Assembly (NCBI GenBank): GCA_907163375.1
Contig: CAJQUW010005333.1
Span: 248,001-312,000, forward strand
Length of the DNA stretch: 64,000 nucleotides
From: Prostheceraeus crozeri
Taxonomy: Eukaryota; Platyhelminthes; Polycladida; Euryleptidae
Reading direction: 5' to 3'
The notes beneath the pieces were generated by a model. It did no database searches, was not told the DNA's origin, and worked only from the letters and a program-made list of their open reading frames with translations. The position numbers were made by a program, and so were the translations under genes. Positions 12,001 to 24,302 of the stretch are shown piece by piece (the first letter of the stretch is position 1; each line of letters starts with the position of its first letter).

Positions 12001-14130
12001 CTCCGCAAAAAGCTGAATCTTTTCATATAAAAAATTCACTGGATACAGAAACATGTTGAGTCGACACTCTACCTACACATGCTTACTCTATGTAGTCAGT
12101 GCAGCTCGGATCCCCTAACTGACTTAAGATATCTAGAGTGGCTCAGCAAGCTGAGGTACTGCACAATAGGCTGCTCTTCGTTGGTTTATGCTGTCTTTGC
12201 TGTGCGGCTAAGAAGAACAGACTTCATTCTCTTCTATATCCAGGTGACCTGGCATGCTGCAATCCCTATGATGTTCAGAAAAGTATTTTCCTGGTACACC
12301 TTGAAGACACAATAATCACATGTTGTATTTTGTTTTGCTTCTTATTAATCTGCAATTAATGTGGCCTGTAAGGCACTTCACACTCTCTTAATAAGCGCCT
12401 GCGGATCCTTTCCGTTAAACCCCCGCCTAATACTAGACACTCTGCCACTTTTCATAGTTTGATTTCTGACCTGCTTCATGTCCTAGTAAAAGCCAATTAT
12501 GTGTCAAGCTGTTAATCCTTCTACCGAATGTCATTGTAAGGCTCAGCTCGCACTGTGAGTCAGACCATGTCAGATACCAGTAGTCAGACGTCGTATTGTA
12601 CATGGACTACATCAGTCCAAAAACATTAGTAAAAGCAACTCGTAACTTTATTCGCGTGGCTTCTGACTGCTGTTAATAGAGCAGAATATTCTTTATTGAA
12701 TAAACGTGCTTAATTGTCTTTAAAAGACATGGGCATCCTTCAGATTTCATATTGTCCTCCTTCATTAGTAAGAAATAATGAAGACACTTTAGATTGGATT
12801 ATTGGAGTTTTTGTTAATGTTGGGGCCTAATAATTTGATTTCACGATAGAACATTAGCAGCGCGTGTCTAATGGAAACTGAAAATGTTGCAGTGTATCGA
12901 AACGTCACGTCTCTGTGCATATTTTTAGCGACTTTTTTAATTTATATAATCGGCCCAAAGCAGCATGGTCGCAGCAAGTCGCATAAAAGCATCCATTCCA
13001 TCTGCAATAAATCAGATTGAATCCATCAGAATTTTAGGCTAGCTTGCTTCATGCGGTGAATATCTTAGAGATGAAGTATTTGTGGGTCCCTCTGCATTCA
13101 GCCACTTACGACAAATTATGGGAAATTGTAGCGCAGTAAGAGACCGATAATCATCGTCGAATGAGATTTTTTTGCAGTTTCGTTTTCGAAGGTTGTCACA
13201 GAATTACTCAAATGTTTCTATATTTTGATATAATGAGAAACACAGTCTGACGTGCTGCATGAGCCATAGACATCAGCGATAATCAAGGAATAGTTACTGA
13301 GACCCACTTGTTGAATTTATTTTATTGCCTATCTGCAACAGTTGAAAGCTCGAAGTAGCCATGATTTGTGAACAGGCCCAGTCGCCTTTCGTCAGTAAGA
13401 ATCTTAATAGGGGACAATGGGGACAGAGCTTCCTCAGTCTTCTGATATCTCATATCTTCTGAGAGGAAGAGAAAATAGCCTATAATCTCATTGTTGAAAA
13501 ATGCAAATCTCACGTAACAACTGATTTATCTCTAGATCCTTGAATTTTGATTAATCTTGGCTAATAACAGGTTCATATTTGTGAACTAGACGAAACAAAG
13601 AATATCCTTAGTGTACAGTTTGTACGAAACATTGACTCAATTCGCTGTGATCAAGCCTAGTGTGTCAACGTAGCAATGTTTGTTTCATTACACTTTATTT
13701 GCAATAAATTTCCCGTGTTGGTGAGATTTCTTGTTTTGGATTAACTCAAATACACCAAGCGATTTAGGACAAAATAATGGAGAGATAACTATGAGAGCTA
13801 TGGAGCATGATATTTATTGAGAATGAGTTCGCTATGAGCCTTATCTTATCATACATGGAAATGAATTGATCACTGAAATTCATTTTTTCTAATAAAGAAG
13901 GATAAAGCAGTGAATTTTCAATGAAACTAGGAACATATCCACTCTTCCGCAACCAACAGTGATGTCTCGTGAAGCTTTATTAGTTTCAGTTTCCTACTTT
14001 TGTCTTCGAAATTTGAGATTAGGCTGTTTGAGGTCTGAGATGATGTTAAATGACACAGAGAAATGACTGAAGCATGTTGCATTATAATGTAAGAGTGTTT
14101 ACTTACTTCTTATTACTCTCTTGTAGTCAG
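9068..14130. other. No supported feature
   Basis: About 5 kb without a recognisable gene or element. All open frames are under 100 codons and match no family I know. The 97-codon frame at 10272-10565 shows no motif. Old diverged repeats could be present. Confidence 0.45.
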
Positions 14131-14330
14131 GTGGTCTCCGTGGCACAGTGGTTAAGTGCTTGGCCTGGCGATCTGTCGGTCCAAAGGTCGAATCCCGAAG
14201 GTGTCATTGGAAGTCGTCAGGAAGGGCATCCGGACTAGAAGATCACAGGATTCCAGATTAGAGTCTGACTATGTCAGCACCGTCCAAGTTCCCAGTATGG
14301 GGGAGTAGTAACGCCAAACCATTAATTCAC
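14131..14330 (+). mobile_element. tRNA-derived SINE, family S, copy S1
   Basis: The head carries an A-box-like GTGGCACAGTGGTTAAGTG and a B-box-like GGTCGAATCCC about 35 bases later. The body has a conserved GTCATTGGAAGTCGTC and AGGAAGGGCATCCGGA. The tail is TCTGACTATGTCAGCACC followed by TATGGGGGAGTAGTAACG. The GGAAGGGCATCC word is shared with 3' ends of several animal LINEs and SINEs, hinting at a partner LINE. Five other copies lie at 25858, 43471, 47614, 48583 and 61158. No clear target duplication was found for this copy. Confidence 0.85.
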
Positions 14331-15736
14331 ATTTTATAGAAGCAAAATTTCGACTAATGGACAGTCGAATTCAGTTGACCGCTATTAAGTCATGAAGTTT
14401 TACTGTAGCTGCAAGTAATGCCATCTCAGCTAATATTTTGTTGTGATGAGTTAAGTGCCCCTTAAAGAATGGATAAATAACACACCGACAATATTCACGC
14501 TATTCGTTTTGTCGACAAGCCTGAAATTGAGGATTCACAAGGGGAGTTGGAGGGAGGAGCTTGAACGATAGCCGAATAATGTTGTGCTTCCTCTCAACTT
14601 TGAGAAGTGCTGACCACTTGATGTTCTAGCAAAAAAGGGTCTAAACTCAGAATCTCGCTATTATATCTGTTAATTACTGTTTAATAGTGTTAATTCACTG
14701 TATTCAGACAGTCTTTTGTTTTTCCGTCTTGGTTTGACAATCTCTAAGACTAGGCCTTGCAACGAACACATCAAGAAGACATTTAAATATATAATATATA
14801 TATATATATATGTATGATATTGATATAAATATATAAATATCCTTAATGCATAGTGTGGAAATGTGAAAGTGTCCTGTTCAAACGATGCTGACTTTTTATA
14901 AATCATGTGCTCATTAGTCTTTTATAATATTCTCGATTTTGCAGAAGGGATAGAATTGCATCAATTGTACAACTAAGATATTCTTTCAGCGACCCTTCTT
15001 CGTTTATTCAATGACAAATAAAGTGAATAAAGTGTACACTGCAATTCTTTTCAATTGGCGGTTTTGCTTCTTGGATCATAAAATATATATGTCAGTGGTA
15101 GTAAATACTTTTATAGAATTATTTTGCTTAAATTTGAAAGATGTCCGTTCACCCATGAAGAAAAAGTCTCTTTTACGTTCATATTTTATTTCTCGGTTTC
15201 CATTGACGCGTCTTTTACGACTGTCCCGGTTATCACTGACTGCACATAGCTGGCTCATGCAAGAGGTCAACTACCATTATTTGTCGGTTGATTGGTTTAT
15301 TAGTAGACGCGGAAAGTGATGCTTTTCCGAGCTGACTATCCCAGATTAAAATATGCGATTTTGTGTATGATCATGTTTAGTAAGTTTGATTACATGAATT
15401 CCTTTTCTATTCTTCTTATATGATTTCTCCTAAATGAGATATGCTCCAGTTAGTACCTCATTGACCTTCCGCTGATTTTCGTTTCATGTATTTCCATGTT
15501 TGAATTAAAGTGACGAATTGTATGTAATTTAATCTTTTGTATGAAGAACCCGACGTTTCGGGATGCCATCACTTATTCATGGGCTGATAATACTCACAAG
15601 CGAAGGATTTCATATCCAGAGACGTTGAGGTTTTATTATTTAATAAGTTAAATTTCGCCTATAATTTACGCCAGAGAGTCGAACTTTGCTGTAATTTTGG
15701 AAATTCAATGCGAGCAATGCCTTATACGTGCGTATT
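14331..15736. other. No further supported feature
   Basis: Apart from the AT microsatellite there is no recognised element. The 102-codon open frame at 15011-15319 lacks any known motif. Confidence 0.45.
14784..14812. repeat. AT dinucleotide microsatellite
   Basis: Interrupted AT run within a longer AT-rich stretch. Confidence 0.9.
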
Positions 15737-16079
15737 CACTAGGTGACATGCCACGCTCAATTACGCGTAATTCACGCGAAAACTACGCGTAATTACACAT
15801 GACCCTAAACATCCGTGGCTATGTGTGACATTGCTGCAACATCTGTCGGCAGTCCTGTTATATAGACTTTGCGTATCATGTGTCTGCATGTATCAGATGC
15901 TAAACAATGTGATAGGACCTCAATTTCATGCTTAGCGGTTCATCCATGTTTTGACAGTGTCAGATCAAGTGATTTCTGACTCTTAGTGCAGCGCGTATGT
16001 ATGCGCGTAGAAGAATAGAATGTCTTTAACCACGGATGTTTGGGGTGTTCCGTAATTACGCGTCGCATGTCACCTAGTG
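15737..16079. mobile_element. TIR element N1 (MITE-like, 343 bp)
   Basis: Both ends begin with the 15-bp word CACTAGGTGACATGC, in opposite orientation. Further in, both arms share ACGCGTAATTAC and AAACATCCGTGG; the left arm carries about 40 extra bases between the tip and these words. The inner 180 bp encodes nothing visible. The target duplication is unclear: the flanks share only TT. It is a non-autonomous DNA transposon of undetermined superfamily. Confidence 0.7.
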
Positions 16080-16507
16080 TTCTTCGAGTTTACGGATGTG
16101 ACTGTCAGAACGATGAAGCAAGGTCTGAGCAAACTACTGCTTGCGATTTCAGCGTTTTGAATGATTCTTGGCAGTGTTTACACCCGCGCAGATTCGAACT
16201 CGAATACTCGATCTACCAGGCGAATTTTCAGGATTACTTGTTTCGTGTTATTGACATGCGATGTTTTTCATTAACAGAAACAGAATGTTAAATCACATAA
16301 GATTTATCAATATCAGCAGTTTTATCAAGTTAATGGATTATAGTATCAAATGTGTCATGTCAATCACCGTTTCCGGTATTCTAGAATATATTGAATCGAA
16401 CTAAAAAGACCTTGTTTACTTCCTCCGAAAATCAGCTGTTTGAATACGACATGATGTGTCCAGAATAACATAAAATATATTCTTTTATCAAAAGAATATC
16501 TGTAAAA

Positions 16508-16893
16508 GGAATATCTGTTTCTATCAAAATCTGTAGGTTTTTGCGCCAGAAGGTCGCCAAATGTCATAGAATGCATCGGTAAAATGAGGACCCCAAGTAT
16601 CGCTATTTATGATGACAAAAGCTTCAAAAATATTATTTGTCATGAGAGACGTGATTCTGCTGAATATCTAGAGAGAATGGCAATGATTAAGTCAATAAAA
16701 GACACCAACACCCTCGATTCCCTGACCGCACTCGCCTGACAGAGGAATCGAACCGAAGTCCGCAGTGGAGACGAGCTCGCACCTTCTTCACTAGGCCACG
16801 CTGACGGTACAAAAGGAATGCGAGTGAAGGCAGAAGTCATCTCCAAGTGATATCGACAACTTATTGTCCTTTTATTATTGATAGAATGCTACC
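16508..16893 (-). mobile_element. tRNA-derived SINE, family T, long form, copy T1
   Basis: Read on the minus strand, the tRNA-like head has GCGTGGCCTAGTGAAGAAG (A-box-like) and GGTTCGATTCCT (B-box). A shared body follows with CAGGCGAGTGCGGTC and GTGTCTTTTATTGACTTA, then TCTCTAGATATTCA. Copies T2 and T3 end about there. T1 continues for roughly 130 more bases, including GGCGACCTTCTGGCGC, and that extension is shared almost exactly with T4 at 54802. It forms a head-to-head inverted pair with T2. Confidence 0.8.
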
Positions 16894-16920
16894 AATAATA
16901 ACATTAATAGTCAGTAATAA

Positions 16921-17132
16921 TAAGACAATAAGCTGTCGATATCACTTGGAGATGACTTCTGCCTTCACTCGCATTCCTTTTGCACCGTCAGCGTGGCCCA
17001 TTGATGAATGTGGGAGCTCGTCTCCAACACGGACTTCGGTTCGATTCCTGGGTCAGGCGAGTGCGGTCGGGGAGTCAAGGGTGTTAGTGTCTTTTATTGA
17101 CTTAATAGTTGTCATTCTCTTCAGATATTCAC
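16921..17132 (+). mobile_element. tRNA-derived SINE, family T, short form, copy T2
   Basis: Plus-strand copy of the same head and body, starting near GACAATAAGCTGTCGATATC and ending at CTTCAGATATTCA. With T1 on the opposite strand it makes an inverted repeat with arms of about 210 bases, separated by a loop of a few tens of bases. The 3' side continues into a low-complexity ATTCA-rich tail. Confidence 0.8.
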
Positions 17133-17264
17133 ATAATTCATAATAATTCAGATATTTCATAATTCACATAATTCACATCATTACATCATTATCATTACAT
17201 TAACGTATGTACACTTTCCCTGAATGCCTTAGTACTTTTACATAATGTAGAAAAATAGCCATTG
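17133..17264. repeat. Low-complexity ATTCA/ATTACA-rich tract
   Basis: Irregular repetition of ATAATTCA, CACATAATTC and ATCATTACAT directly after SINE T2. It may be the expanded 3' tail of that SINE. Confidence 0.6.
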
Positions 17265-17266
17265 TA

Positions 17267-18217
17267 CAGGTTTTTGCGTTTAATAGAGGCAGTTGTGCAT
17301 TACAGAGTGGCATAATGCGTAACTTAACGGCTTTAATCACAAATTAATGAAATCGGTTCATTTGTTAACGACAAATACTGTTAAACACTGCGTGAATTTC
17401 AAATTTAACGACTTATTCACTAAACAGTAGCATTTGTCAGTTATAACGGCGGTTCATCTAAATACTACGTCATTTTGCAAAACTCTATATATCCAAGACA
17501 GTTTTTATTCAAATTATGCATGTCATTATGTCACATCATTATGCATGGTCATCACTTATGTCCTGCATCTGAATGCATGCGGTGAAGATGCGTCTTGTTC
17601 GCCGATGGGCAGCACTACAAGAAGCTGGAGTGATTTCCACCAAATTTTGCTCAGCAAGCTGAGTAAGAGTTGCCAGTTGCTCTTGATATGGCTGGCGAAG
17701 TAACTGTTCCCTCACCTCCAATTGGCGTCGTAGACCCGCCTTCCAAATGCTGAAACAATTTTCTGCTGCGTTTAGGAAAGGTGAATAGGGTGGTAGATAA
17801 TGTAAATCAGCGTTGGCGTTGGCTACCTCTACATAGTCAGAGTTTGGATTCTCATAGGCATCCACAATTCTCTTTTTATCCAGCAACGGTATCATTCTTC
17901 GTCTCATTTTTCCAACTGTGCGCGCTCACAGCGCGGATGTCACAGCGGCCGGGCTTTACGCGCTCCGGCTGTCCTTAAATACTGCATCATGTCGTAACGT
18001 TTTGACATTGCCGATCAACACTCACCTTATTGCCATTCAGTTTTGCAAGCGCCAGTAAAGCAATGAGCCTACGTCGTAATAAAGTACAAAAGGACGGAAT
18101 GTTTTGTTTGTGCCGTTAGTCTCTATTGTTATGCCGTTAATCATTGCATATTGACGATATTCTATGCAAAATGACGTAATCAATTGAGGAAACGCCGTTA
18201 TTTCCTGCAAAAACCTG
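17267..18217 (-). mobile_element. Deleted Tc1/mariner-type DNA transposon
   Basis: The ends are exact 11-bp inverted repeats, CAGGTTTTTGC, at 17267-17277 and 18207-18217. Each is flanked by TA (17265-17266 and 18218-18219), the target duplication typical of the Tc1/mariner superfamily. The element is 951 bp, shorter than a usual autonomous copy of 1.3 kb or more. It contains a broken transposase gene on the minus strand, so that strand defines its orientation. Beyond the 11 bp the two ends diverge. It is non-autonomous in this state. Confidence 0.85.
17539..17907 (-). pseudogene. Internally deleted Tc1/mariner-type transposase
   Basis: Frame of 122 codons. The first part, KKRIVDAYE...DYVEVA, looks like the start of the N-terminal helix-turn-helix that binds transposon ends. 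After residue 33 or so it jumps directly to HYLPPYSPFLNAAENCFSIW, the last conserved block of the DDE domain, where the third catalytic acidic residue sits (the E of NAAEN). The first two catalytic aspartates and most of the catalytic core are absent. The protein tail ends ACIQMQDISDDHA. The continuous frame across the deletion is notable, but catalytic activity is not possible. Family assignment is firm at superfamily level. Confidence 0.85.
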
Positions 18218-20536
18218 TACTATAAAAGCTCATTTTTTCAAAAAAACAGGAGGAAGGATGAGATAAAATGTTACTATTTGCTGGCTGGAATTGGCAATTA
18301 TAAATCTTGCTTTGTCCCGCTCACGAGTGAAGCCGCGGTCTGCAGCCAGCGGAGCGTCACTTAAGCGATTTAAAGCCGAAAGACGATTTAAAAGGCCATC
18401 TTAAAAATTCACAGCTATATCCTGCATCTGGTGTATGATTTTAGTTACGTCTTCCATCATCCCCAAAACAGGGCTGCAGAAAACACTGGATCTGATCATA
18501 TTTCGACTCAGTCATTTCTTCCCTTCACAAGCGAACACATTGTTTCAGATAACAAATATTTCACACGACGATTTTTGTCATTAATTCACGGCTAGTGTGG
18601 AGAATTGATCCACTGTTAAGTTAGTGAGACATGCAAATAGATTTTGGGATGAAAATCTTCTCTAGATTACTCCACTTCAATACCTTTCTATTTGTTGCGC
18701 AATTTATGGCAACAAAGTGTCTGAACTTGTGCTGCAGCATAGAATATATGGATTCGCTCTCCAAATACCTCCTCGTTAGTTCTCTCCCTGGAGTTGCATC
18801 TCTTGTTGAAGCAGTTGCAGTCATATATATTTGTTCAATATAACCTTCGATGAACCTGCAATTGCACAAAATCGTATCGTTAGTTGATGGTATGAGGTAC
18901 AACTTATCCACTGTGCCAAAATCCTTCGATCTGACAGTATCAACAATTGTTGAGCCATTCAACGTTAATCTCTGGAATATTTATCACGCAAGCAATCTCT
19001 TTAATTCTTCCAGTATTCCAGATAATCTGCATTAATCGCCTGTCTATTGACTAAGATGATATCTGTTGAAGAGAGAGGTTCATGCTATTCATTAATGCAC
19101 TAATTCCGTATTCTATTATTCAGAGATTTCGCATTCATGAAAGTATGTTGAGGATACCTTTCATTTGATTTTTGATCACTGAGACATCAAGGTCAGATTG
19201 TGAGTTAGTTTTCAAGATCAGGTAATTCTTTGACAATCCACTACTATATAAACAACTTTCAAGCAGATTGAGCATCCAAATTACCGGCAACGTTGTTACC
19301 TCAAAAACACAGAAGTTGGCTTGGCGTTTATGTTGTGAGTCGTGTAAATTATTTACTCAAGGTCAACTGCTCTGTGCTCAAAATACTATGTATAAATATA
19401 CATTTCTTGACTGACCATAAGAGGGACCCGCCCGTGAGCATGACCAGCGAATCCGGTCAGTACAGATGTTAGGCAGGTCTTTAGAGCATCTTGTACGGGT
19501 TACTCGTCAAAGTTCAGAGTTATTTGAGCACTGCCTGTCGCTGAAATATCTCTGGCTCTCTCCTCTCACAACGTCTTGGCAGCAGACCGTGACCTGCGTG
19601 TAAGGGGAACACTGTTAGACAAAAACTGTGAGAGGACTTGGTCCTGTGACTTCGTCGGGTGCAGTGGCTGTGGTCTTGGTTGACCGGCTTCCAGAATATC
19701 TTGCTCGCATCACAATCTGTTGGTGCTTCTACATGGCTAGTTTGCGCTTATACGCGTAATTCAGACGGCTGGTTAGTCATTTAGGAAGTGCGGAAAAGTT
19801 TCCCCATTTTTAGAGAAGAGAATTAATCAGACAAAACTATAAGTAACCAAGCTACATGAATCAATGACATCAATTGTATCTCATTATTACACAGGTAAAG
19901 TAATGCGAGATTTGTAGCCGGCCGGATCGAGCTTTCAGCGGAAGTAGAGATGGCCAAGTCGAGCTGAAATTAAATTAGGATTACCCAAGTGGTATTTCGG
20001 AGTAATCAATATTGTCAACATCCAAGTGAGCCATCTCTTTGCTCTGATTATGACTGTAAACGAAACCTCATCTTTCAGAATCAGTATGAAATATAATATA
20101 CGATTGTTTGCCTGTAAACTGAGGAGTTGCAATGTTAGATGATGCTATTGAAGTCTAGAGACACTGCAGTAACTGCAACGAATGTTAGAACCTCATCACT
20201 TTTTATATAATTACCTATTTGAGTTGTTTTGTCATTAAATAATGTTATCATCTCCTGTAAAACTCAATGCTTTCATGTTACGCTAGTCAGCGGAATCTAT
20301 CACGGCTCAGTTAGAAGTCATTGTGATTAATATTTAGATTGGAGGATGACCTCATAACCGCTTCTCTAAATAATGTTTTGACCCTTCGATTAATTCAAGG
20401 AGTGATCATTAGTCATTCTATAATTGAGCGGTCCACTTTCTGCTCTTAAATGCTGTTAAAACGGGTCATATGCAGGTCAAAGCAGCATTATACCGACGGA
20501 ATGCGTAAGACACAACCTCCCTCTTGAAGGTAGGAT
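18218..20536. other. No supported feature
   Basis: A 113-codon minus-strand frame at 18621-18962 has no motif I recognise. The stretch 19430-19760 is somewhat richer in GC than its neighbours and could be an old element or exon, but no reading frame persists there. Confidence 0.45.
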
Positions 20537-20620
20537 GACGCAGTTGGTAAAGGGTCTCACTTCAGTACGATGCTACAGACGGTTCGGGGTTCGAGTCTGC
20601 ACACTGAGAAGAAACACAGC
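20537..20620 (+). repeat. tRNA-like sequence, probable SINE head
   Basis: TGACGCAGTTGGTAAAG resembles a D arm with A-box, and GGGGTTCGAGTCTGC contains a near-perfect B-box. The acceptor strands do not pair. Likely a SINE head or tRNA pseudogene of a type different from families S and T. Confidence 0.5.
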
Positions 20621-20858
20621 CCTCTCAATAGAAGTCAGAAGCCCTTACCTGGTGATCTTTGTCATTGTAAGGAAGTTTCTCTACCCCAAATCTGCTATTG
20701 TGTCTTGGTCTTGGCTTCGTGTCTCGCATTAGGCATGGTAAAGAGAACATAAAAGTAGATTTATGCGATTTCAACAGTAACACTATAGCTCCTTTCTGAA
20801 GATTTTGTCATCCTGATGAAACTTTAAGTATTTCTGTGAAATAGAATAATGTGCAAGT

Positions 20859-21046
20859 CACTGAGAGATGAGTTCTGCCCTCACTCACATTTCTTATGTA
20901 CCGTCAGCGTGACCTAGTGAAGAAGGTGCGAGCTCGTCTCCACCGCGGATTTGGGTTCAATTCCTGCGTCAGGCGAGTGCGGTCGAGGAATCAAGGGCAT
21001 TGGTGTCTTTTATTGACTTTACAGTTGTCATCCTCTTTAGATATTC
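20859..21046 (+). mobile_element. tRNA-derived SINE, family T, short form, copy T3, with target duplication
   Basis: Contains the family head, with GCGTGACCTAGTGAAGAAG and the B-box-like GGGTTCAATTCCTG, and the family body ending CTCTTTAGATATTC. It is flanked by a perfect 11-bp direct repeat, AATGTGCAAGT, at 20848-20858 and 21047-21057. That marks a retrotransposition event and fixes the boundaries of the short form at about 188 bp. There is no long A tail. Confidence 0.9.
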
Positions 21047-21057
21047 AATGTGCAAGT

Positions 21058-23771
21058 GGCAGAATTCTAAGAAAAAAAATCTTAAAAGTGATCTCAATTA
21101 CGCTTCAATCTATCTGCTTTCTCAATCAACTTATCAACCGCAAATGTTGAATTTCATTGAAATCACAAGTTTGTTTGGCAGACAAACTTCCCTTGAATGA
21201 TCTGCACTTTTCACTTTATTTAAAGTGAACTTTCATCATTTAAGTTTTAACTTTCTGCAAAAAGACATGATTGATAAACGCTTCAAATGTAACTAAATCA
21301 TGCATGATAACGAATCTTCGTGAGACTGTGCCAAGATAGAGAGGGAGAAAGAATCTGCAGCATATTTCGAATCCCCAGAGACAGCAAAAATTGCTACTAG
21401 TTGCGAAAATTGCCATTACAAGTTTTCAAGACACACACTTCCAACAGATCTGACCTGACGCTGTGATTTCTGTTATCTTTCGGTGTGAGAGTTTCCTTAT
21501 GCAAATATCGGCTGTGTGCTTTCAATTGCTCATTGGTTTGCGGCTCTATTAATTCAACATCTTTTTTTTAAGAAAAGCTAGTGGTACACACAGTTAATGA
21601 AAAATTCCAATCTTCTTTAACTTGAAGAACATGTAAAATCTCAATTCCACGAATTTCAAGAGTAAGCTCTCACGTCAGTGGGAATTGGTAGCATTCAGGA
21701 GGTGAACGTTTGTATGATTTAGGAACACAACCCCATGATCTAAGACAAACGCTTAGCTAATTCATTGTGAAGATCACATGTCAAAGTAAAACACTTTGCA
21801 TGTTGTAGTATGAGTCATGATTAAGGAATATAAAAACATTCGTAGCTTCACGTTCATAATTATAATTCGAAAGGCTGCCTTATCTTTCTGGAACTATTTG
21901 AATCATCTTTCATTGGGTTATGAAAAAGTAATGTGCGTTGTAGCATCATGCGACTGTTCGCCTCTGCTACGTATGAATAAAGCCTAGTTTACACTTCGCT
22001 AGTGACTGGCCTCCAGTAGATACACACGGTGATTAATTAAGTAATTAAATCAAATTTAAGTAATTAAGTAATTCACTATCGTCTACGAAAGACAGTCCAG
22101 TAGCTCACTTTACTGAAACGGCATTGTATAGGTTTGACCCGCCAAGAACGGGTTGTTACTTCAATATTGATGATGTCATTTCAAAGTGCTAACGTCAAAA
22201 AGTGTTGGCGTCATTGCGCTTCAAGTGCATTTTTGCCGGTGTGAATGCGTAAATTGCTGCTCTTTACCAAATCAACTGCAGCTTAATCGTTTCAAATGCA
22301 AAATGGAAAATGGAAGTAAGTGCAGCTTTTTCCTTATTCTTTTAACCTGTTGAGCCACAGTCATTCAAACAGCCGTTGTGCAGTGCAAAAACCTGCATCA
22401 TTCTTCTTTTTCCAAATGACTGTTCTTTTACGAATGTCCAGCACGTCCCTCTTATGTGCTGCATTTTCAAATTGGCAAATGGGGGAATGAAATCGGATGC
22501 TTGATTGATTGGCTGTAGTTAGATTCATGCAACAGGGCCTACAGAATAGGCACAGCACGTCTTTGTCAGTTATCCTCGTGTAGATAATGATTGAATTGAG
22601 AAGATACTCAAGTGAATGACGGATGTGCATCTTCGGGGCTAGACAGATTTAAACGTTGGACAAAGTTGAATTACCAATTATCATTTTTGTCTGTCGATCG
22701 ATGTATGATAGTAATTTTATGTTTTTCTGTATCTCTATTAACTTGTTAGTTGCTATATTCAATGATAGCTAATTGTTTTCGTCATGAAATCAATACTCCA
22801 ATAATTTCAGTGAAGTTCACATAGTGGTTAAATATATTTCATGAAGCATATCGATCATGAGGTCCATAGACAATTGTGTAATGACTCCCAACCATGGAAG
22901 AATACATGCCAAAACTTCTTGATCGTTATCAGGAAGATAGACATTTTAATAATGACCACGATTCTTGTTCACTTACTTGTTGGTTACTTTTTGCCTCTTG
23001 TACGTTCTTTCCCCCAGTGCTGCCTTATTTTGGTTAGTAAAGCTAAGCTCTTGGATTTAATCGAATCACAAAAATTGAAAATTGTGTTGCTTAACTCATG
23101 AGAAACTTACTCTGATCTCATCAAAGTTCTTGTAAGCTTAGACAGGATGCTTTATGATTGTACATCTATTATTTGCAATTTTTGCATTTGACTTCCTTGT
23201 ATTTGTCAAAGAAAGCGGTTACTTACAACCTGGTAGTCAATTCATGATCTGGGAAAGAGCAAGAACTGTTTCAGCTAGAGAAATCCTGCGGTTGACTATG
23301 CTCTTTAGGTAGACGGATATTTCTTTCTGAATGGCAATCGTTCTATCTATGTATGGTGTTGGAATTTCGAGTAAAGCCGGGATTTCTCCTTTCTTAGTTA
23401 CTGTGAGGCTGAGATACTCATCTGCCATCTCGTGAGCTTGATGGTGCAACTATAATTCATCTGCACGGTGTATTCGAATTTGAGTTACGATGATTTTGCT
23501 TGAAACAATGTTGTATTTGATTCGTTTGTTTTCTATCTGCAGCGGCTCTTTGATCGATATTGACTAGGATTAATTTACGTCAGGTCTTGTTTTCATTATG
23601 ATGTTGATTCGGCAAATTGCATTTGAATAGAGAACGCTTCACTTCATTTCGGCAATTCTGCTGTTTGAATGTCAGCGATGAACTCGAAGCGTCAATGATG
23701 CGAACGGCTATGTCACTATCCAGTAGAAATGTGTTTACTTAATATGAAACGGATAATTAGCTTCTTGATCG
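21058..23771. other. No supported feature
   Basis: No gene or element recognised. Open frames of 86-89 codons at 22361-22630 (minus) and 22841-23101 (plus) show no known motif. Confidence 0.45.
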
Positions 23772-23780
23772 GTCAAACCC

Positions 23781-24293
23781 ACAGAATTAGACAGGTCATC
23801 TCTTCTGCTTGACTAGAAAGGAAACATTGGAACATGTAGCGCTAATGAAATGACACTACCTGCTGACATAATACCATAGCAATCGAACAATGGGCAGACA
23901 GTTCACCATTGAACACGTCAAATTGTGCGAAGTTTCCGTGACTGTCATCAACCGGATCACACAACAAAGAGACTCAGTCGATGTCAAGTTCTACAGAGAA
24001 GTTTGTGAACGTTTTTTTAGTGCGCCTGCTATCTTTTTTAATAATTACCGGAAGGATGAATATTATCGAAAAAACTTTAACGCAATGATCTGAATTCTTC
24101 GAATCTGAAGGAATCGTGACGATCGGAGCATTTTAAAGGAATTCACAGCAATCTGCAAGCTACGCACGATCATTTTTCCTATCTCTGTAAGGCATTGAAA
24201 TTTCTTATTTGCTCACTTAGTAAGCATGTGCCATTGTTTTGAACCAGTTTGCACTTTTATCAAAGTGATACGCTTCAACAGTCTAATTCTGTG
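23781..24293 (+). mobile_element. Family R inverted-repeat element, copy R2
   Basis: Left tip ACAGAATTAGACAGG, right tip GTCTAATTCTGTG. The 9-mer GTCAAACCC precedes it (23772-23780), and GTCAAACCT separates it from the next copy (24294-24302). About 513 bp, closer to full length than R1. Confidence 0.75.
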
Positions 24294-24302
24294 GTCAAAC
24301 CT

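Noticed and set aside
18621..18962. A 113-codon minus-strand gene
   Set aside because: No known motif, no splice or promoter context, and an overlapping plus-strand frame of similar quality. Such lengths occur by chance in a 64-kb window.
22010..22110. Possible TIR end starting at GCCTAGTTTACAC
   Set aside because: No matching inverted end was found within several kilobases downstream.
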